64,000 nucleotides of DNA from positions 620,001 through 684,000 of the forward strand of contig NZ_JACHMN010000002.1 of NCBI RefSeq assembly GCF_014204945.1. Reading direction: 5' to 3'. Under the pieces are notes generated by a model that saw nothing but the letters and a program-made list of their open reading frames with translations, ran no database searches and was not told where the DNA came from. Positions 8,001 through 16,310 of the stretch are shown piece after piece. How positions within the stretch are numbered: the stretch's first letter is position 1; the number at the start of each line of letters is the position of its first letter. Source of the DNA: Allocatelliglobosispora scoriae (GTDB lineage: Bacteria; Actinomycetota; Actinomycetes; Mycobacteriales; Micromonosporaceae). The position numbers and the translations under genes are program-made.

Positions 8001-9641
8001 ATCGGTGAACTGCATGATGCCGTAGCCGCAGTCGGCGCCGGACCAGTGGATGTCCCAGTCGTTGCCGGGGTCGGCGTCGTAGATCTCGCGCCCGTAGAAG
8101 TTGCCCACCAGCGGATTGCCCGTCATCCCGGGCAGAGCGCGGCCGGTGGCCTGCCACAGGTTGGACTCCTGGGCGGCGATGCCCAGCATGACCTGGGCCG
8201 GGACGTAGCCTCCGCCGCTCAGCCCGACCGGCGGGAACAGGCCCTGCGGCGTGTACGCCGGCATGCCCAGGTTCTTCCAGTTGGCCGGGCGCGCGACCGT
8301 CAGCACGTTGCGCACGGCCTGGTCCACCGCCCACTCCACCTGGCGCGGCTTGGGCTGCATCACCTGGTTCCACGCGTCGTTGCGGGGCACGGAGCAGGTG
8401 CGCTCGGCCTCGACCGGGTTCGACGGCGATCCGACCAGCGTCGGGGCGGCGCCGGATCGCGTACCGGACCGGCTGCTGCCCGCGCCGGGTGCCGCCGGTC
8501 GAGTGCCTGGGCGGACCTCGAACCTCGCCGACCGGCCGGTGGCCGAGGAGCGCAGCTGGATGCCGGTGGTGCGAACGTGCTGGGGATCGGCGTCGGGGAC
8601 GCGCGGGTCGCCGCGCTCGGTCCACGTGAGGACCTGGCCGAGGGTCGACGCCAGCGCGCCCTTGGGAGCGCCCGAGAGCACGACCGCCCCGGCTCCCGCG
8701 GCGCGGGTCCCCTCGCCGGTGACGATCGGTCGACCAGCAGCGTCCCTGGTCAGGTCGATCTCGGTCAGGGCGCCGGTGGCCACCGTGGACAGGACGGCGG
8801 ATCGGGCGTCGGCCAGGCGACGGACGAGGGCCGTGTCGCCGTCGCGGTCGAGGAACGCGAGGCTGCCGTCGGCCGCAGCCGTGATCTTGAATGGGACGGC
8901 GTTCGTCCGCGCGACGACACTGCGGCGTCCGGTGGCGTCGACGCGCACCAGACGTGCCGAGTCGGCGGCGACGATCGCCCCGGCCACCGGAACAGCGGAG
9001 GTCACCTGGCCGTCGAGGTCGATCGGCGGCGCCGGCTTGGCCGTCGCCGTGTTCACCCTGATCAGACGCGTACGCAGCGCGTGGTCGCCGGCGGTCTGCG
9101 TGAACACGGCGGCCTCACCCTCACCGCAACCGGGACTGTAGTAGGCCAGCGTGGCGGTGAACGGCAGTTTGGCGACCTCGCCGCTGATCAGGTCCACGAT
9201 CGCGGTGAAGGCGCCCCGGGCCTGGAGGACACTGTCGTTGGTGAAGAGCCGCGGTGCGTAGGCCACGGCGAGCCGGCGTCCGGAGGCCGTGACACAGGCG
9301 TTGCCGATCCACATGTCGTCGCCGAATCCGGGCTCCGCCAGCGTCGCAGCTGTCCGCCAGGCGTACCCCTCGGCTGCCGCCGCGACGAGGACATGCAGCC
9401 CGGCGGCGTCGCCGTCGACCCGCCAGGCCCGGTCGGCCGAGCTAGCCCAGCCGGTGCCGAGGATCTCCGCCCGGTCGGAGGCCCGGATGCGGGTGGTGTC
9501 GGCGGCGTCGCGGGCCGGGACGGATGCGGAGGCTGCGGAGGGCATGACGGCGGCAGCGGATGCTTCAGCCACCACGACCTGCGTCACGGCGACCATGAGG
9601 ACGGTGAGGAGACTGAGGGTGCTACGCGAGAACAGGCGCAT
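5004..9641 (-). CDS. Giant secreted multi-enzyme: transglycosylase-like + SGNH hydrolase + NucA/NucB nuclease-like
   Basis: 1545 residues with an N-terminal Sec signal (about 1-30). Residues 60-360 contain repeated beta-rich WD/propeller-like strands. Residues about 435-660 resemble a lytic transglycosylase: QVMLGIAAQESNLW (candidate catalytic Glu492), GYGIMQFTDGMR (539-550) and AYNSG (616-620). Residues 825-980 look like a beta-sandwich. Residues 985-1310 are an SGNH/GDSL esterase, with GDSYSSGEG (Ser992), GGND (1120-1123) and the catalytic-type HPTVPGH (His1297). The last 120 residues carry CPVPRKDYPEAEFQCDEYPF (about 1431-1450), which fits the NucA/NucB extracellular DNase domain. The combination suggests attack on cell wall, acyl esters and nucleic acid outside the cell, for scavenging or antagonism. 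It is divergent from a SARP gene, with a lectin gene 8 bases downstream. Domain families are recognised by motif; the enzyme activities are inference. Confidence 0.8.
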   Translation of the reverse strand: MRLFSRSTLSLLTVLMVAVTQVVVAEASAAAVMPSAASASVPARDAADTTRIRASDRAEILGTGWASSADRAWRVDGDAAGLHVLVAAAAEGYAWRTAATLAEPGFGDDMWIGNACVTASGRRLAVAYAPRLFTNDSVLQARGAFTAIVDLISGEVAKLPFTATLAYYSPGCGEGEAAVFTQTAGDHALRTRLIRVNTATAKPAPPIDLDGQVTSAVPVAGAIVAADSARLVRVDATGRRSVVARTNAVPFKITAAADGSLAFLDRDGDTALVRRLADARSAVLSTVATGALTEIDLTRDAAGRPIVTGEGTRAAGAGAVVLSGAPKGALASTLGQVLTWTERGDPRVPDADPQHVRTTGIQLRSSATGRSARFEVRPGTRPAAPGAGSSRSGTRSGAAPTLVGSPSNPVEAERTCSVPRNDAWNQVMQPKPRQVEWAVDQAVRNVLTVARPANWKNLGMPAYTPQGLFPPVGLSGGGYVPAQVMLGIAAQESNLWQATGRALPGMTGNPLVGNFYGREIYDADPGNDWDIHWSGADCGYGIMQFTDGMRLAGRERPGETALPYDKQRAVALDFATNVAAGLQLLQQKWNQTRGAGLTVNNGDPKYLENWFFAIWAYNSGFHADQGDGSAWGVGWLNNPANPNYPANRSSFLDTTMADAAHPQDWPYPEKVLGFAGHPIELPEAPGVTVAAFRPAVWNGGPDGGPINRRQVKPPVNQFCDTTNNCVPGGHYLPDDPGVVGEPAGPCAHQNPSGQYDLKCWYHRGTTWKADCVQTCGYELLRFDPGYAYQDDGTSYPPRCDVNGLPPGTVVIDDIPANAPIERPNCGRPFTDGGSFTFTFGADAAGNYPSKADTHQFGAGFEGHFYSSFGRGAGYSPPFGEPRMRVTGTWRATQAVHGYLRVKVALPDVGATERLARYDIDLGNGQTRFRVIPQRSTSNTWWDLGTFRFDGIPAVSLSTYTVDGYGDHTVAWDAVALVPSVQPSASYVAMGDSYSSGEGLAPYRAGTDIPEGDPESNTCHRAQRDAYPSQVKVPGHSTTIEQEAAAGNANFAFIACSGAKTTNITRTAYNSPPSPGDAAGHTDWGMPAGTDERRFLYNGELPQVEQGYLDVDTTLVTLSVGGNDARFTEVIRGCALSLQLCFDDAYHLTRGNGVVDPDPMKVYEKALIREQLGTHLKAAYHAIHAKAPNATIVVLAYPQLFEDFATINTCALLTPDKLNFLNTFADLLTIAIGKAVREVKAEGIAKISYVNTTQRWRDGVNRWPCGPATLPVPAPWTYPVIPGCFNGGIEVPCKASFHPTVPGHVELADLVNTQLRGHSTASQIQAHIEAYAQSRTDMPQWTTLTAPQAAVIAQLCLDYTFRGGVVGDPCMTDAILVPTTNDARGAAENDDFALQRNPAWVELNYTSGAQKKALHGITKSWMNNNAYRPNVCPVPRKDYPEAEFQCDEYPFYASRLGGAWDFYETKGIEQFSESSTSLRMIPGPENLAEGRLISQLVSGSRCNFTSWGTPQAIPGQPPVHPGSKYLTIPYIVADGSAPLSTYICPA

Positions 9642-9761
9642 GGCAGCAGTCTCGGTACGACCTTCACGGCGAACCTATGCATCCGCCATGCACACCGACC
9701 CGAACGATCCCGAACACCGCGGACTGTTCAACGGCAGCGATCCCACGGCCATGATCGGTCC
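9642..9761. promoter_or_regulatory. Divergent promoter region with CCCGAAC direct repeats
   Basis: This 120-bp gap separates the divergent multi-enzyme gene and SARP gene. It holds two CCCGAAC repeats 10 bases apart (9699-9705 and 9709-9715) and a third related GGCGAAC at 9668-9674. SARP proteins usually bind short direct repeats at about one helical turn, so the adjacent regulator may bind here. No clear -10/-35 boxes were recognised. Confidence 0.35.
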
Positions 9762-10487
9762 ATGACCTTCCACATCCTGGGGCCGGTCGAGGTACGCCGT
9801 GACGGTGCACCGCTGCCGCTGGGCGGGCGCAAGCAACGCACCATCCTCGCCGTACTGCTGCTGAACCGGGCCCGCACGGTGTCCACGGAGACGCTGATGA
9901 GCCTGTTGTGGGGCGATGATCCCCCTCGATCGGTGCAGGCCCAGCTCCACAACCTGGTCTCCCGCATACGCCGCGCGGCCGGGCCGTCCGGCCGTATCCA
10001 CCGCCGCTACGACGGCTACCAGCTGGACGCCGACGACGCCGATCTGGATCTGGCCCGCTTCGACGCATACACGGCCCTGGGACGCGCCGCCCTCGCCGAC
10101 CGGCAGCCACGACGGGCCGCGGACGCATTCCAGCTCGCTTTGGGACAGTGGGGAGGCCCAGCCCTGCACGGAGTAACGGAGCAGCTCGCCGACCGGGAGC
10201 GCCACCGGCTGGAAGAGCGGCGCCTGGCCGTCCTGGCCGACCGGTTCGAGGCCGAGTTGGAGCTCGGCGCCGTCGAGCGGCTGATCCCGGAGCTGACCGG
10301 AACCGTGCGGGCGTGGCCCTTCCACGACCGGTTCCGGGGACAGCTGATGCGTGCGCTGCACGGATCCGGTCGCCGAGCAGAGGCCCTGGCCTGCTACGCC
10401 GACGGCGACGCCCGTTACCGTCAGGAGCTGGGAATCTCCCTCGGCCACGACCTCGCCCAGTTGCACGGGCGGATCCTGCGGGCCTGA
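9762..10487 (+). CDS. SARP-family transcriptional activator
   Basis: 241-residue short SARP. Residues 1-90 form an OmpR-type winged helix (FHILGPVEVRRDGAPLPLGG, then LLWGDDPPRSVQAQLHNLVSRIRR). Residues about 95-241 form the bacterial transcriptional activation domain, recognisable by LDLARFDAYTALGRAAL, RHRLEERRLAVLADRFEAELELG, HDRFRGQLMRALHGSGRRAEALACY and ELGISLGHDLAQLHGRIL. Such proteins activate secondary-metabolite or secreted-enzyme clusters by binding direct repeats upstream of target promoters. No ATPase or TPR domain follows. The ATG at 9762 gives the canonical SARP N terminus; the much longer open frame upstream is antisense to the multi-enzyme gene and is not coding. Plausible targets are the divergent secreted-enzyme operon and the downstream uncharacterised pair. 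Confidence 0.9.
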   Translation: MTFHILGPVEVRRDGAPLPLGGRKQRTILAVLLLNRARTVSTETLMSLLWGDDPPRSVQAQLHNLVSRIRRAAGPSGRIHRRYDGYQLDADDADLDLARFDAYTALGRAALADRQPRRAADAFQLALGQWGGPALHGVTEQLADRERHRLEERRLAVLADRFEAELELGAVERLIPELTGTVRAWPFHDRFRGQLMRALHGSGRRAEALACYADGDARYRQELGISLGHDLAQLHGRILRA

Positions 10488-10635
10488 GCCGTCTCAGTCG
10501 TACCTCGCGTATCCGCACGACCAACATCACCAGGCCCGGCACACCCGGCGCCCTGTCGGTGATCGGACCAGGATCGATCTTGCCGACCGACCCCTCGTGC
10601 CAGATCCTTGATCGGTCGACAGGAGGGCAACGCCC

Positions 10636-13248
10636 GTGGAGAAACCGCCGCAGCACCCGGAGACCCGGTCCACGTTCTCGTGCGTCTACGCACCCCGTGC
10701 CACCGCCGACCCGGCCGACCAGTCGCCGCCGAAGGGCGTCGCCGTGCTGGAACAGCAGGTGCTGGTGAAACAGTTCATGCTGGCCACCGTCTTCGCCGAC
10801 CCGGCCACTGCGGCAGCCGTCATCGACCACGTCCGGCAGTCCCCGCACGACGCACCCGAACTCGCTCGCGCCGTGACAGCCATGCACGCGGGCGACGTGC
10901 GGACGGTCTCATCCGCGCTCGCCTCGGTGCCGATCGAGCGGGTCGCCGCCTTCGCCGACGCCGCTCTCACCGCCGAACGCGACCTCATCGCCGCAGGAAC
11001 GGTCGCCGTCGCGGGCCTGCTGCCCGGCACCGTGCCGACAGCGGTGACCGTGGACCATCCGTCCCTCGCCGACGCGGCGGCGGCGGCGGCGGCGAAGATC
11101 GCGCACCTTCCCGGCTTGGCCCAGCCGACCGCCGCGGCGCCGGTGATCAAGCCGTCGTCAGCGGTACCCGTGGCGACGCCGATCGCGGTGGAGCTGGCCA
11201 AGCAGATCAATCCGGCCGTGCGCTACCTGCAGGCCACCGGCGTGGTGGAGACGGTCGACGGCACCGCGACCACGCTGCCCGTCGCGCTCGCACCGGGCTG
11301 GTCGCAGTACCTCGACGCGCGCCAGCGCCGAGTCGTCGAGCGGCGTCAGGCCCTCGACGCGCTGCGCGGCGCGGCCCGCCAGGACCGGATCGGATTCCTC
11401 TACCTGGAGCGGCTCGACTTCGCGCCCATGCGGTATCTGCGCGGCGATCTGGTCCACTCGGTCACGTTGCTGCCCGGCGAGACCGTACGCCTCCAGCACC
11501 GGGAGTGGTCGCGAACGGAGAAGGAGTTCGCGTCGCTCGTCGCGACCACCACCGAGACCGAGCGGGAGGAGGCGCTGGCGGAGAAGTCGGAGCTGGCCCA
11601 CTCCTCCACCACCCAGCAGACGCATCAGATCGCGCTGTCGGCGGCGGTCTCCGCCGGCTCGAACTTCGGCGTCTTCAACGTGCAGGCCAACGCGGGGTTC
11701 ACCTTCAGCGACCAGAAGACGCGCACCGAGACCGAGTCCGAGAAGCACCAGCGGGAGCTGACCAAGCGAGCCGCCTCGCGGGCGAAACAGGAACACAAGG
11801 TCACCTTCCGCAGCGTCTCCCAGTGGGAGACGGAAGAGATCAGCAGCCGTGAGCTGACCAATACCGCCACCGAGGCGATCCGGTGGGACTTCCACCGCAT
11901 GGTCCGCGAGTGGCGGGTCGGGCTCTACCGCTACGGCGCCCGAATGGCCTACGACCTGACCATCCCGGAGCCCGGCTCCTACCTGCTACGGGTCTATCGG
12001 GAGCTGGCGGACCTGCGCGTCCGGATGGAGGCGCCCGCCCCGGTCCTGACCCCCTCGGCGGGGCTCACCACGGCAGGTGCGGCCCGGCAGGCGGCGGCGC
12101 TGGGAGTCACCGTCGACGCCGCACCCGAACCGCAGCAGGTCGCGTCCTCGCGGACCGTCACCTACGCCGGACGCAAGGTGGGCGGCTCGGCCACGGTGGA
12201 TCTGCCGATCCCGGAGGGCTATCGCCTGGTACGCGAGTCGGTCAGCGTGGAGGGCGCGGAGGCGACCCGCCGTGACGCCCCCGAACAGCCACGGCGGATC
12301 ACCAGCCGGATCGATCCCAAGCGCGGCGAGAACACCAACCTCATCGGCGACGGCGCGTTCACCGGGACCTATCCATGGATCTTCGGGTACGAGTGGTTCA
12401 ACGACACCGAGGACGGCGCCACGCTCACCCTGCACGTGCGGGCCACCGTGACCCCGCTGGCGCCGACGACGGAGGTGTGGCGATCGCGTACCCACGCGAT
12501 CCTCGCCGAAGCGCAGGCGACCCGGCACCAGCAGCAGGTCGACGCCGCGCGGCAGCGGCACGACGCGCTGCTCGACCAGCTCGCAGCCGTGGACACCCTG
12601 CAGCTGCGGCAGCTGGAACGCGAGGAGGTCATCAAGGGCGCCCTGCGGTGGATGCTCGGCCCGACCTTCAATTTCTATCCCCCGTCGCTGCCGCACTCAC
12701 AGCAGGGAGCAGCCGGCGACCTCGACGACCCCCGCGTCGACGAGGTGATCCGCGGGATCTACTCCGGCGACCGGGGCACGGTGTCCGACGACGCCACCTG
12801 GCAGGCGACCCTGGGCCACGGGCAGCTCATCACCTTTCTCCACACCGCGATCGAGTGGGAGAACGTCAACTTCGTCCTCTACCCCTACTTCTGGACCGAC
12901 CACGAGCGCTGGGACTTCAAGCAGCGTCTCACCCACGCCGACAGCGACCACCTGCAGTTCCTCCGCTCCGGTGCGGCCCGGATCGTGCTGACGATCCGTC
13001 CCGGCTTCGAGGAGTCGTGGCTGCACTTCGTCGACACCGGGCAGCTGCCCGGGTCGGACCTGCGCGGATCGGCCTACCAGGCGATCGCCGACCAGGTCCG
13101 GGCCGCCGCCGACACGTACGCCGCCTACCGGCCCAGCGCCAACGAACCGACCGGCGAGCTGATCGCCCAGTGGACGGAGTGGACGCCGACCGGCGCCCTC
13201 GACGTGGCGCGGGGCGAGCCGCTGGCGGTGGCGGGCGCCGATGAGTGA
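10636..13248 (+). CDS. Large protein of unknown family with S/T-rich amphipathic centre
   Basis: 870 residues, no family recognised and no signal peptide. It starts at a GTG with AGGAGG nine bases upstream. Residues about 25-180 are helical and alanine-rich. About 265-400 contain LLPGETVRLQHREW, then a highly charged E/T/K segment enclosing an S/T-rich alternating-hydrophobic stretch (IALSAAVSAGSNFGVFNVQA). About 400-460 are beta-rich (WDFHRMVREWRVGLYRYG). After a linker follow an immunoglobulin-like beta region and a coiled coil near 620-660. The C terminus contains ENVNFVLYPYFWTDHERWDF. The central alternation recalls beta-hairpin regions of pore-forming or fibre proteins, but that is speculation. 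Its stop is three bases before the next start, so the two proteins probably act together. The adjacent SARP gene upstream could control them. Confidence 0.75.
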   Translation: MEKPPQHPETRSTFSCVYAPRATADPADQSPPKGVAVLEQQVLVKQFMLATVFADPATAAAVIDHVRQSPHDAPELARAVTAMHAGDVRTVSSALASVPIERVAAFADAALTAERDLIAAGTVAVAGLLPGTVPTAVTVDHPSLADAAAAAAAKIAHLPGLAQPTAAAPVIKPSSAVPVATPIAVELAKQINPAVRYLQATGVVETVDGTATTLPVALAPGWSQYLDARQRRVVERRQALDALRGAARQDRIGFLYLERLDFAPMRYLRGDLVHSVTLLPGETVRLQHREWSRTEKEFASLVATTTETEREEALAEKSELAHSSTTQQTHQIALSAAVSAGSNFGVFNVQANAGFTFSDQKTRTETESEKHQRELTKRAASRAKQEHKVTFRSVSQWETEEISSRELTNTATEAIRWDFHRMVREWRVGLYRYGARMAYDLTIPEPGSYLLRVYRELADLRVRMEAPAPVLTPSAGLTTAGAARQAAALGVTVDAAPEPQQVASSRTVTYAGRKVGGSATVDLPIPEGYRLVRESVSVEGAEATRRDAPEQPRRITSRIDPKRGENTNLIGDGAFTGTYPWIFGYEWFNDTEDGATLTLHVRATVTPLAPTTEVWRSRTHAILAEAQATRHQQQVDAARQRHDALLDQLAAVDTLQLRQLEREEVIKGALRWMLGPTFNFYPPSLPHSQQGAAGDLDDPRVDEVIRGIYSGDRGTVSDDATWQATLGHGQLITFLHTAIEWENVNFVLYPYFWTDHERWDFKQRLTHADSDHLQFLRSGAARIVLTIRPGFEESWLHFVDTGQLPGSDLRGSAYQAIADQVRAAADTYAAYRPSANEPTGELIAQWTEWTPTGALDVARGEPLAVAGADE

Positions 13249-13251
13249 CCG

Positions 13252-16200
13252 ATGACGGTCCCCACCGGACGCCAGGACGACCCGATCGTCCTGACCGGCA
13301 CGGCGGGCCGGCTCACCTGGGCCGATGATCCTTCGCCGCAGCCACCCGGTGGCCTGGACCCGGCACAGCGGGCCTTCGTGGCGGATCTGTTGCGACTCGG
13401 CCGGGACCGGGCGGCTGTCTACGCCCAGCCGCCGCCCACCCGGCCCCCGGCCCTCACTCCCGGCACACCGCGCCCGGCGCAGTCCCAGGGCACCGCGGCA
13501 CCGGACGGTTACCAGGCGTCGATGCGGACGCTGCGGCGTGACCGAACGGCACTGATCACCCGGTGGCGGGCGCTGACCGGCGCCGCCGGACCAGCCGCCA
13601 CCACGGGCGGACCAGCCACCGGTGGATCGGCCGCCGCGACCGGCGGGTCGGCTTCCACCGCCGATGGACCGGTCGGCACCGGCAATTCCATCAGCGGCTC
13701 GGCGGTATCCGGCACGCGAGCGGCGATGCTGCCGCCCACCCCCGCCGAGCTGATCCAGTACGCCCTCTACCAGGGCACCGGGTTGCCCGGCGAGGTGCCG
13801 CTGCGCAGCCGCCTCGACGATTGCGAACGGCTCTACGCCCAGGCATGGTCGGCCTACGAACGGTCGTGCCTGCTCGCAGCCGTCTGGCACTGGGGCCGGG
13901 AGCGGCTCAACTGCACCCGGCGGCGCGGTGTGCCCGCCCACCCGGTCGGGCCGATGGACGACCGGCTGCTGGCCCGCCACGCCGACGGCGCCGGCGGCAT
14001 CTGGCTGCCGCTGCTGCGGGCCGCCGGAGCCGCCTTCCGCGACGCACACCGGCCCGGCGCGGCCCCTCCGCCGCGGGTGTCCGCGAGCCAGGCCGCCTCG
14101 GTCGTCGCGTGGACCTGCGCGCAGCACCCGCCACTGGTCCCGACCGCCGCGCAGCGGCGGCTGCGAGCGGTGCTGCGCGGCATGCACGGCGCGGTCAACG
14201 AATCGCTGCGGGTGCTGGAGGACGCACGCGCGTTGCGGATCTTCACCGAGGCCGAACGCCGGGCCACCGACCCGGCCCGCACCGACCGGGCCGTGAACTG
14301 CTGGCCGGACCTGCTCCCGGCGCCCCGGATGCACGGGCACGACCGTCGCTGGCAGGCCGCCCTCGACGACGCCCTGACCCGCACCCTGCGCTGGACCGTC
14401 CCCGGCGATCACGGCGACCTCGCCGGACAGCGCTCTGCGGCATGCCGCCGGTGGCGAGGCAGGCGCAACGTCTTCCTCACCGCGCGCCTGACCGAGCTCG
14501 GCCTGCTGTCGCTGCTGCCGCCCGAGGAGCAGCGGCTGCTCGGCACCGACGACCCCGCCGACCTCACCGGCACCCGGTCCGACGGCATCCGCCGCCCCTG
14601 CGGCCCGCGCGGCGCCGGGCGCACCGACGCGGCTGTCCAGGCGGGACTGGACCGGCTCTACTGCCTCTTCCAGGAGCTGCGCTACCACGGCTACCTGGTG
14701 CCGAATCAGCGATCCCGCGGCCGCGACGCGGTACGGACGGCGGAGAACGTGTGGAGCGGGCTCGTCGGCACCCTGTCGGCGATCGGGGCCGGGTTCCAGA
14801 CCGCCGGGTTCGGCGAGCCGGCGGACGCCCGGGTCGGCGTGAGCACCTACAACGGGCACTCACCGTCGGCCTGGGACGTCATCATGCGGGTGGACCGGCC
14901 GCTGCGTCCGGCTCAACCGACCCTGCTCTACCTGGGCGAGGACATCCTCGGCGACGACCCGGGCACGCCGACCGGCTGGTACGCCGCCGACGGCTGGCGG
15001 ACCCGGGACATCGCCCGCAGCTCGCCGCCGGTGGACCTGTTCACGAAGCTCGTCGAGGGCTACTTCGACGGCGACCACGGGTTCGCCAACCGGTGGCGGC
15101 GCCGCTGCGCTGACCTCCTCGCCGATCCGGCCACCGCATCGGCGGTCCGGGCCGCCCTGGCGCCCGTCGCCGACCGGACGCCGCTGCAGCAGTACCGGCA
15201 CGTCTACGAGCAGTCGACGCTGGCCGCGGGTGTGCGTACCCGGCTGATGCGGTCGAGCGGCGCGGACCCGGACTCGCCCCGGCATCCGCGCGTGGACCGG
15301 TTCCTCGCGGCGCTCTTCTTCCGGGAAGTCGTCACGGGCGCGGCGGGCGAGGAGGCGGCGATGGACCGGATGCGCGCGGCGATCGGCGCGGCGATGTTCA
15401 CCGCCCTGCGCGACGACTGGGCGACGCGGCGACCGGCCGGGTGGAGCGCTGCGGCCTGGACCGAGCTGCTGCGGCAGCTCTGCACCTCCCGCGACCCGGT
15501 CCGCAGCAGCGCGGGCGAGACCGCGTACGCCACCGGGATGTCCGGCCCCTACCAGCAGGCGCTCGTCGCCGGGGTACAGCAGCGGCTGGGGTCCAGCGGC
15601 GAGATCCCGCCGGAGCTGGCGGCCTTCGCCGGCGGAGCACCCGGCGCTCCGGTCGCCGCCGCGCGGGCCGCGATCACCGCGGCAGCCGCCACCTTCACCG
15701 CCCGGGTCGCCGCGCTGCTCACCCGGGGCGACCAGCCGCCCTCCTCGCCTGACGGCGGCTTCCACCATGCGGTGATCGGCGCCCTGGTGACCCTCGCCGC
15801 ACCTGGCTTCACGCCGGTCGCACCCCCCGATGACGATCAGGAGACCGACCCGGAGACGTTCGGCGGGTTCAGTGTGGACGGTCCCCGCGCGGGCGGCGCG
15901 CAGACCTCGGTCGTCTACGCCTACCGGCTGCTCCAGGCCGACAACCCGCAGGCGGCGGCCGGGACCGAGCTGTGGGTGCAGCTCGACTACCGGCACCTGC
16001 GCTCGGTCGACGCGTCCGCGCCCAGCGGCGACACCACGTATCCCGACCAGGGGTTCAGCTCGGTGGCGCCCCGGGTGGTCGGGCGCAGCGGTGTCTCCGG
16101 CAACCCGTCGTCGCCGCATACCCACGTCGAGCTGCTGCTGTGGCTGCGCGAGACCGACGCCACCTTCACCAGGCCCATCGGGGTGCTGTCCATGTTCGAC

Positions 16201-16284
16201 TTCCTGCAGCCGTTGCCGCATCAGCGGTTCGGCCTCGCCGGGGACCGGCTGCGGCCGCCACCGCTGAGGGCCGCGCCTCACTGA
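13252..16284 (+). CDS. Large protein of unknown function with a degenerate M23-like C-terminal domain
   Basis: 1010-residue protein encoded three bases after the preceding gene. It has no signal peptide and no recognisable family over most of its length. Residues about 100-160 are a low-complexity Ala/Gly/Ser/Thr linker, and the middle is helical and arginine-rich. The C-terminal stretch (about 875-975) reads like a LytM/M23 peptidase core: ELWVQLDYRHLRSV, then VVGRSGVSGN, then SPHTHVELLLW with His956-x-His958 in the place of the metal-binding HxH. I cannot find the first family metal ligand motif (H-x3-D), so it may be inactive or a binding module. The tight coupling to the 870-residue protein and the SARP upstream point to one functional unit. 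No other function is assigned. Confidence 0.7.
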   Translation: MTVPTGRQDDPIVLTGTAGRLTWADDPSPQPPGGLDPAQRAFVADLLRLGRDRAAVYAQPPPTRPPALTPGTPRPAQSQGTAAPDGYQASMRTLRRDRTALITRWRALTGAAGPAATTGGPATGGSAAATGGSASTADGPVGTGNSISGSAVSGTRAAMLPPTPAELIQYALYQGTGLPGEVPLRSRLDDCERLYAQAWSAYERSCLLAAVWHWGRERLNCTRRRGVPAHPVGPMDDRLLARHADGAGGIWLPLLRAAGAAFRDAHRPGAAPPPRVSASQAASVVAWTCAQHPPLVPTAAQRRLRAVLRGMHGAVNESLRVLEDARALRIFTEAERRATDPARTDRAVNCWPDLLPAPRMHGHDRRWQAALDDALTRTLRWTVPGDHGDLAGQRSAACRRWRGRRNVFLTARLTELGLLSLLPPEEQRLLGTDDPADLTGTRSDGIRRPCGPRGAGRTDAAVQAGLDRLYCLFQELRYHGYLVPNQRSRGRDAVRTAENVWSGLVGTLSAIGAGFQTAGFGEPADARVGVSTYNGHSPSAWDVIMRVDRPLRPAQPTLLYLGEDILGDDPGTPTGWYAADGWRTRDIARSSPPVDLFTKLVEGYFDGDHGFANRWRRRCADLLADPATASAVRAALAPVADRTPLQQYRHVYEQSTLAAGVRTRLMRSSGADPDSPRHPRVDRFLAALFFREVVTGAAGEEAAMDRMRAAIGAAMFTALRDDWATRRPAGWSAAAWTELLRQLCTSRDPVRSSAGETAYATGMSGPYQQALVAGVQQRLGSSGEIPPELAAFAGGAPGAPVAAARAAITAAAATFTARVAALLTRGDQPPSSPDGGFHHAVIGALVTLAAPGFTPVAPPDDDQETDPETFGGFSVDGPRAGGAQTSVVYAYRLLQADNPQAAAGTELWVQLDYRHLRSVDASAPSGDTTYPDQGFSSVAPRVVGRSGVSGNPSSPHTHVELLLWLRETDATFTRPIGVLSMFDFLQPLPHQRFGLAGDRLRPPPLRAAPH

Positions 16285-16310
16285 CGATGTGTCGGCGCGC
16301 CCTGCGAGCC

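Noticed and set aside
5085-9761. Very long open frame on the plus strand antisense to the multi-enzyme gene, running into the SARP gene
   Set aside because: It is a GC-bias shadow: low-complexity V/R/G-rich translation, no ribosome-binding site, and the SARP domain begins exactly at its own ATG at 9762.
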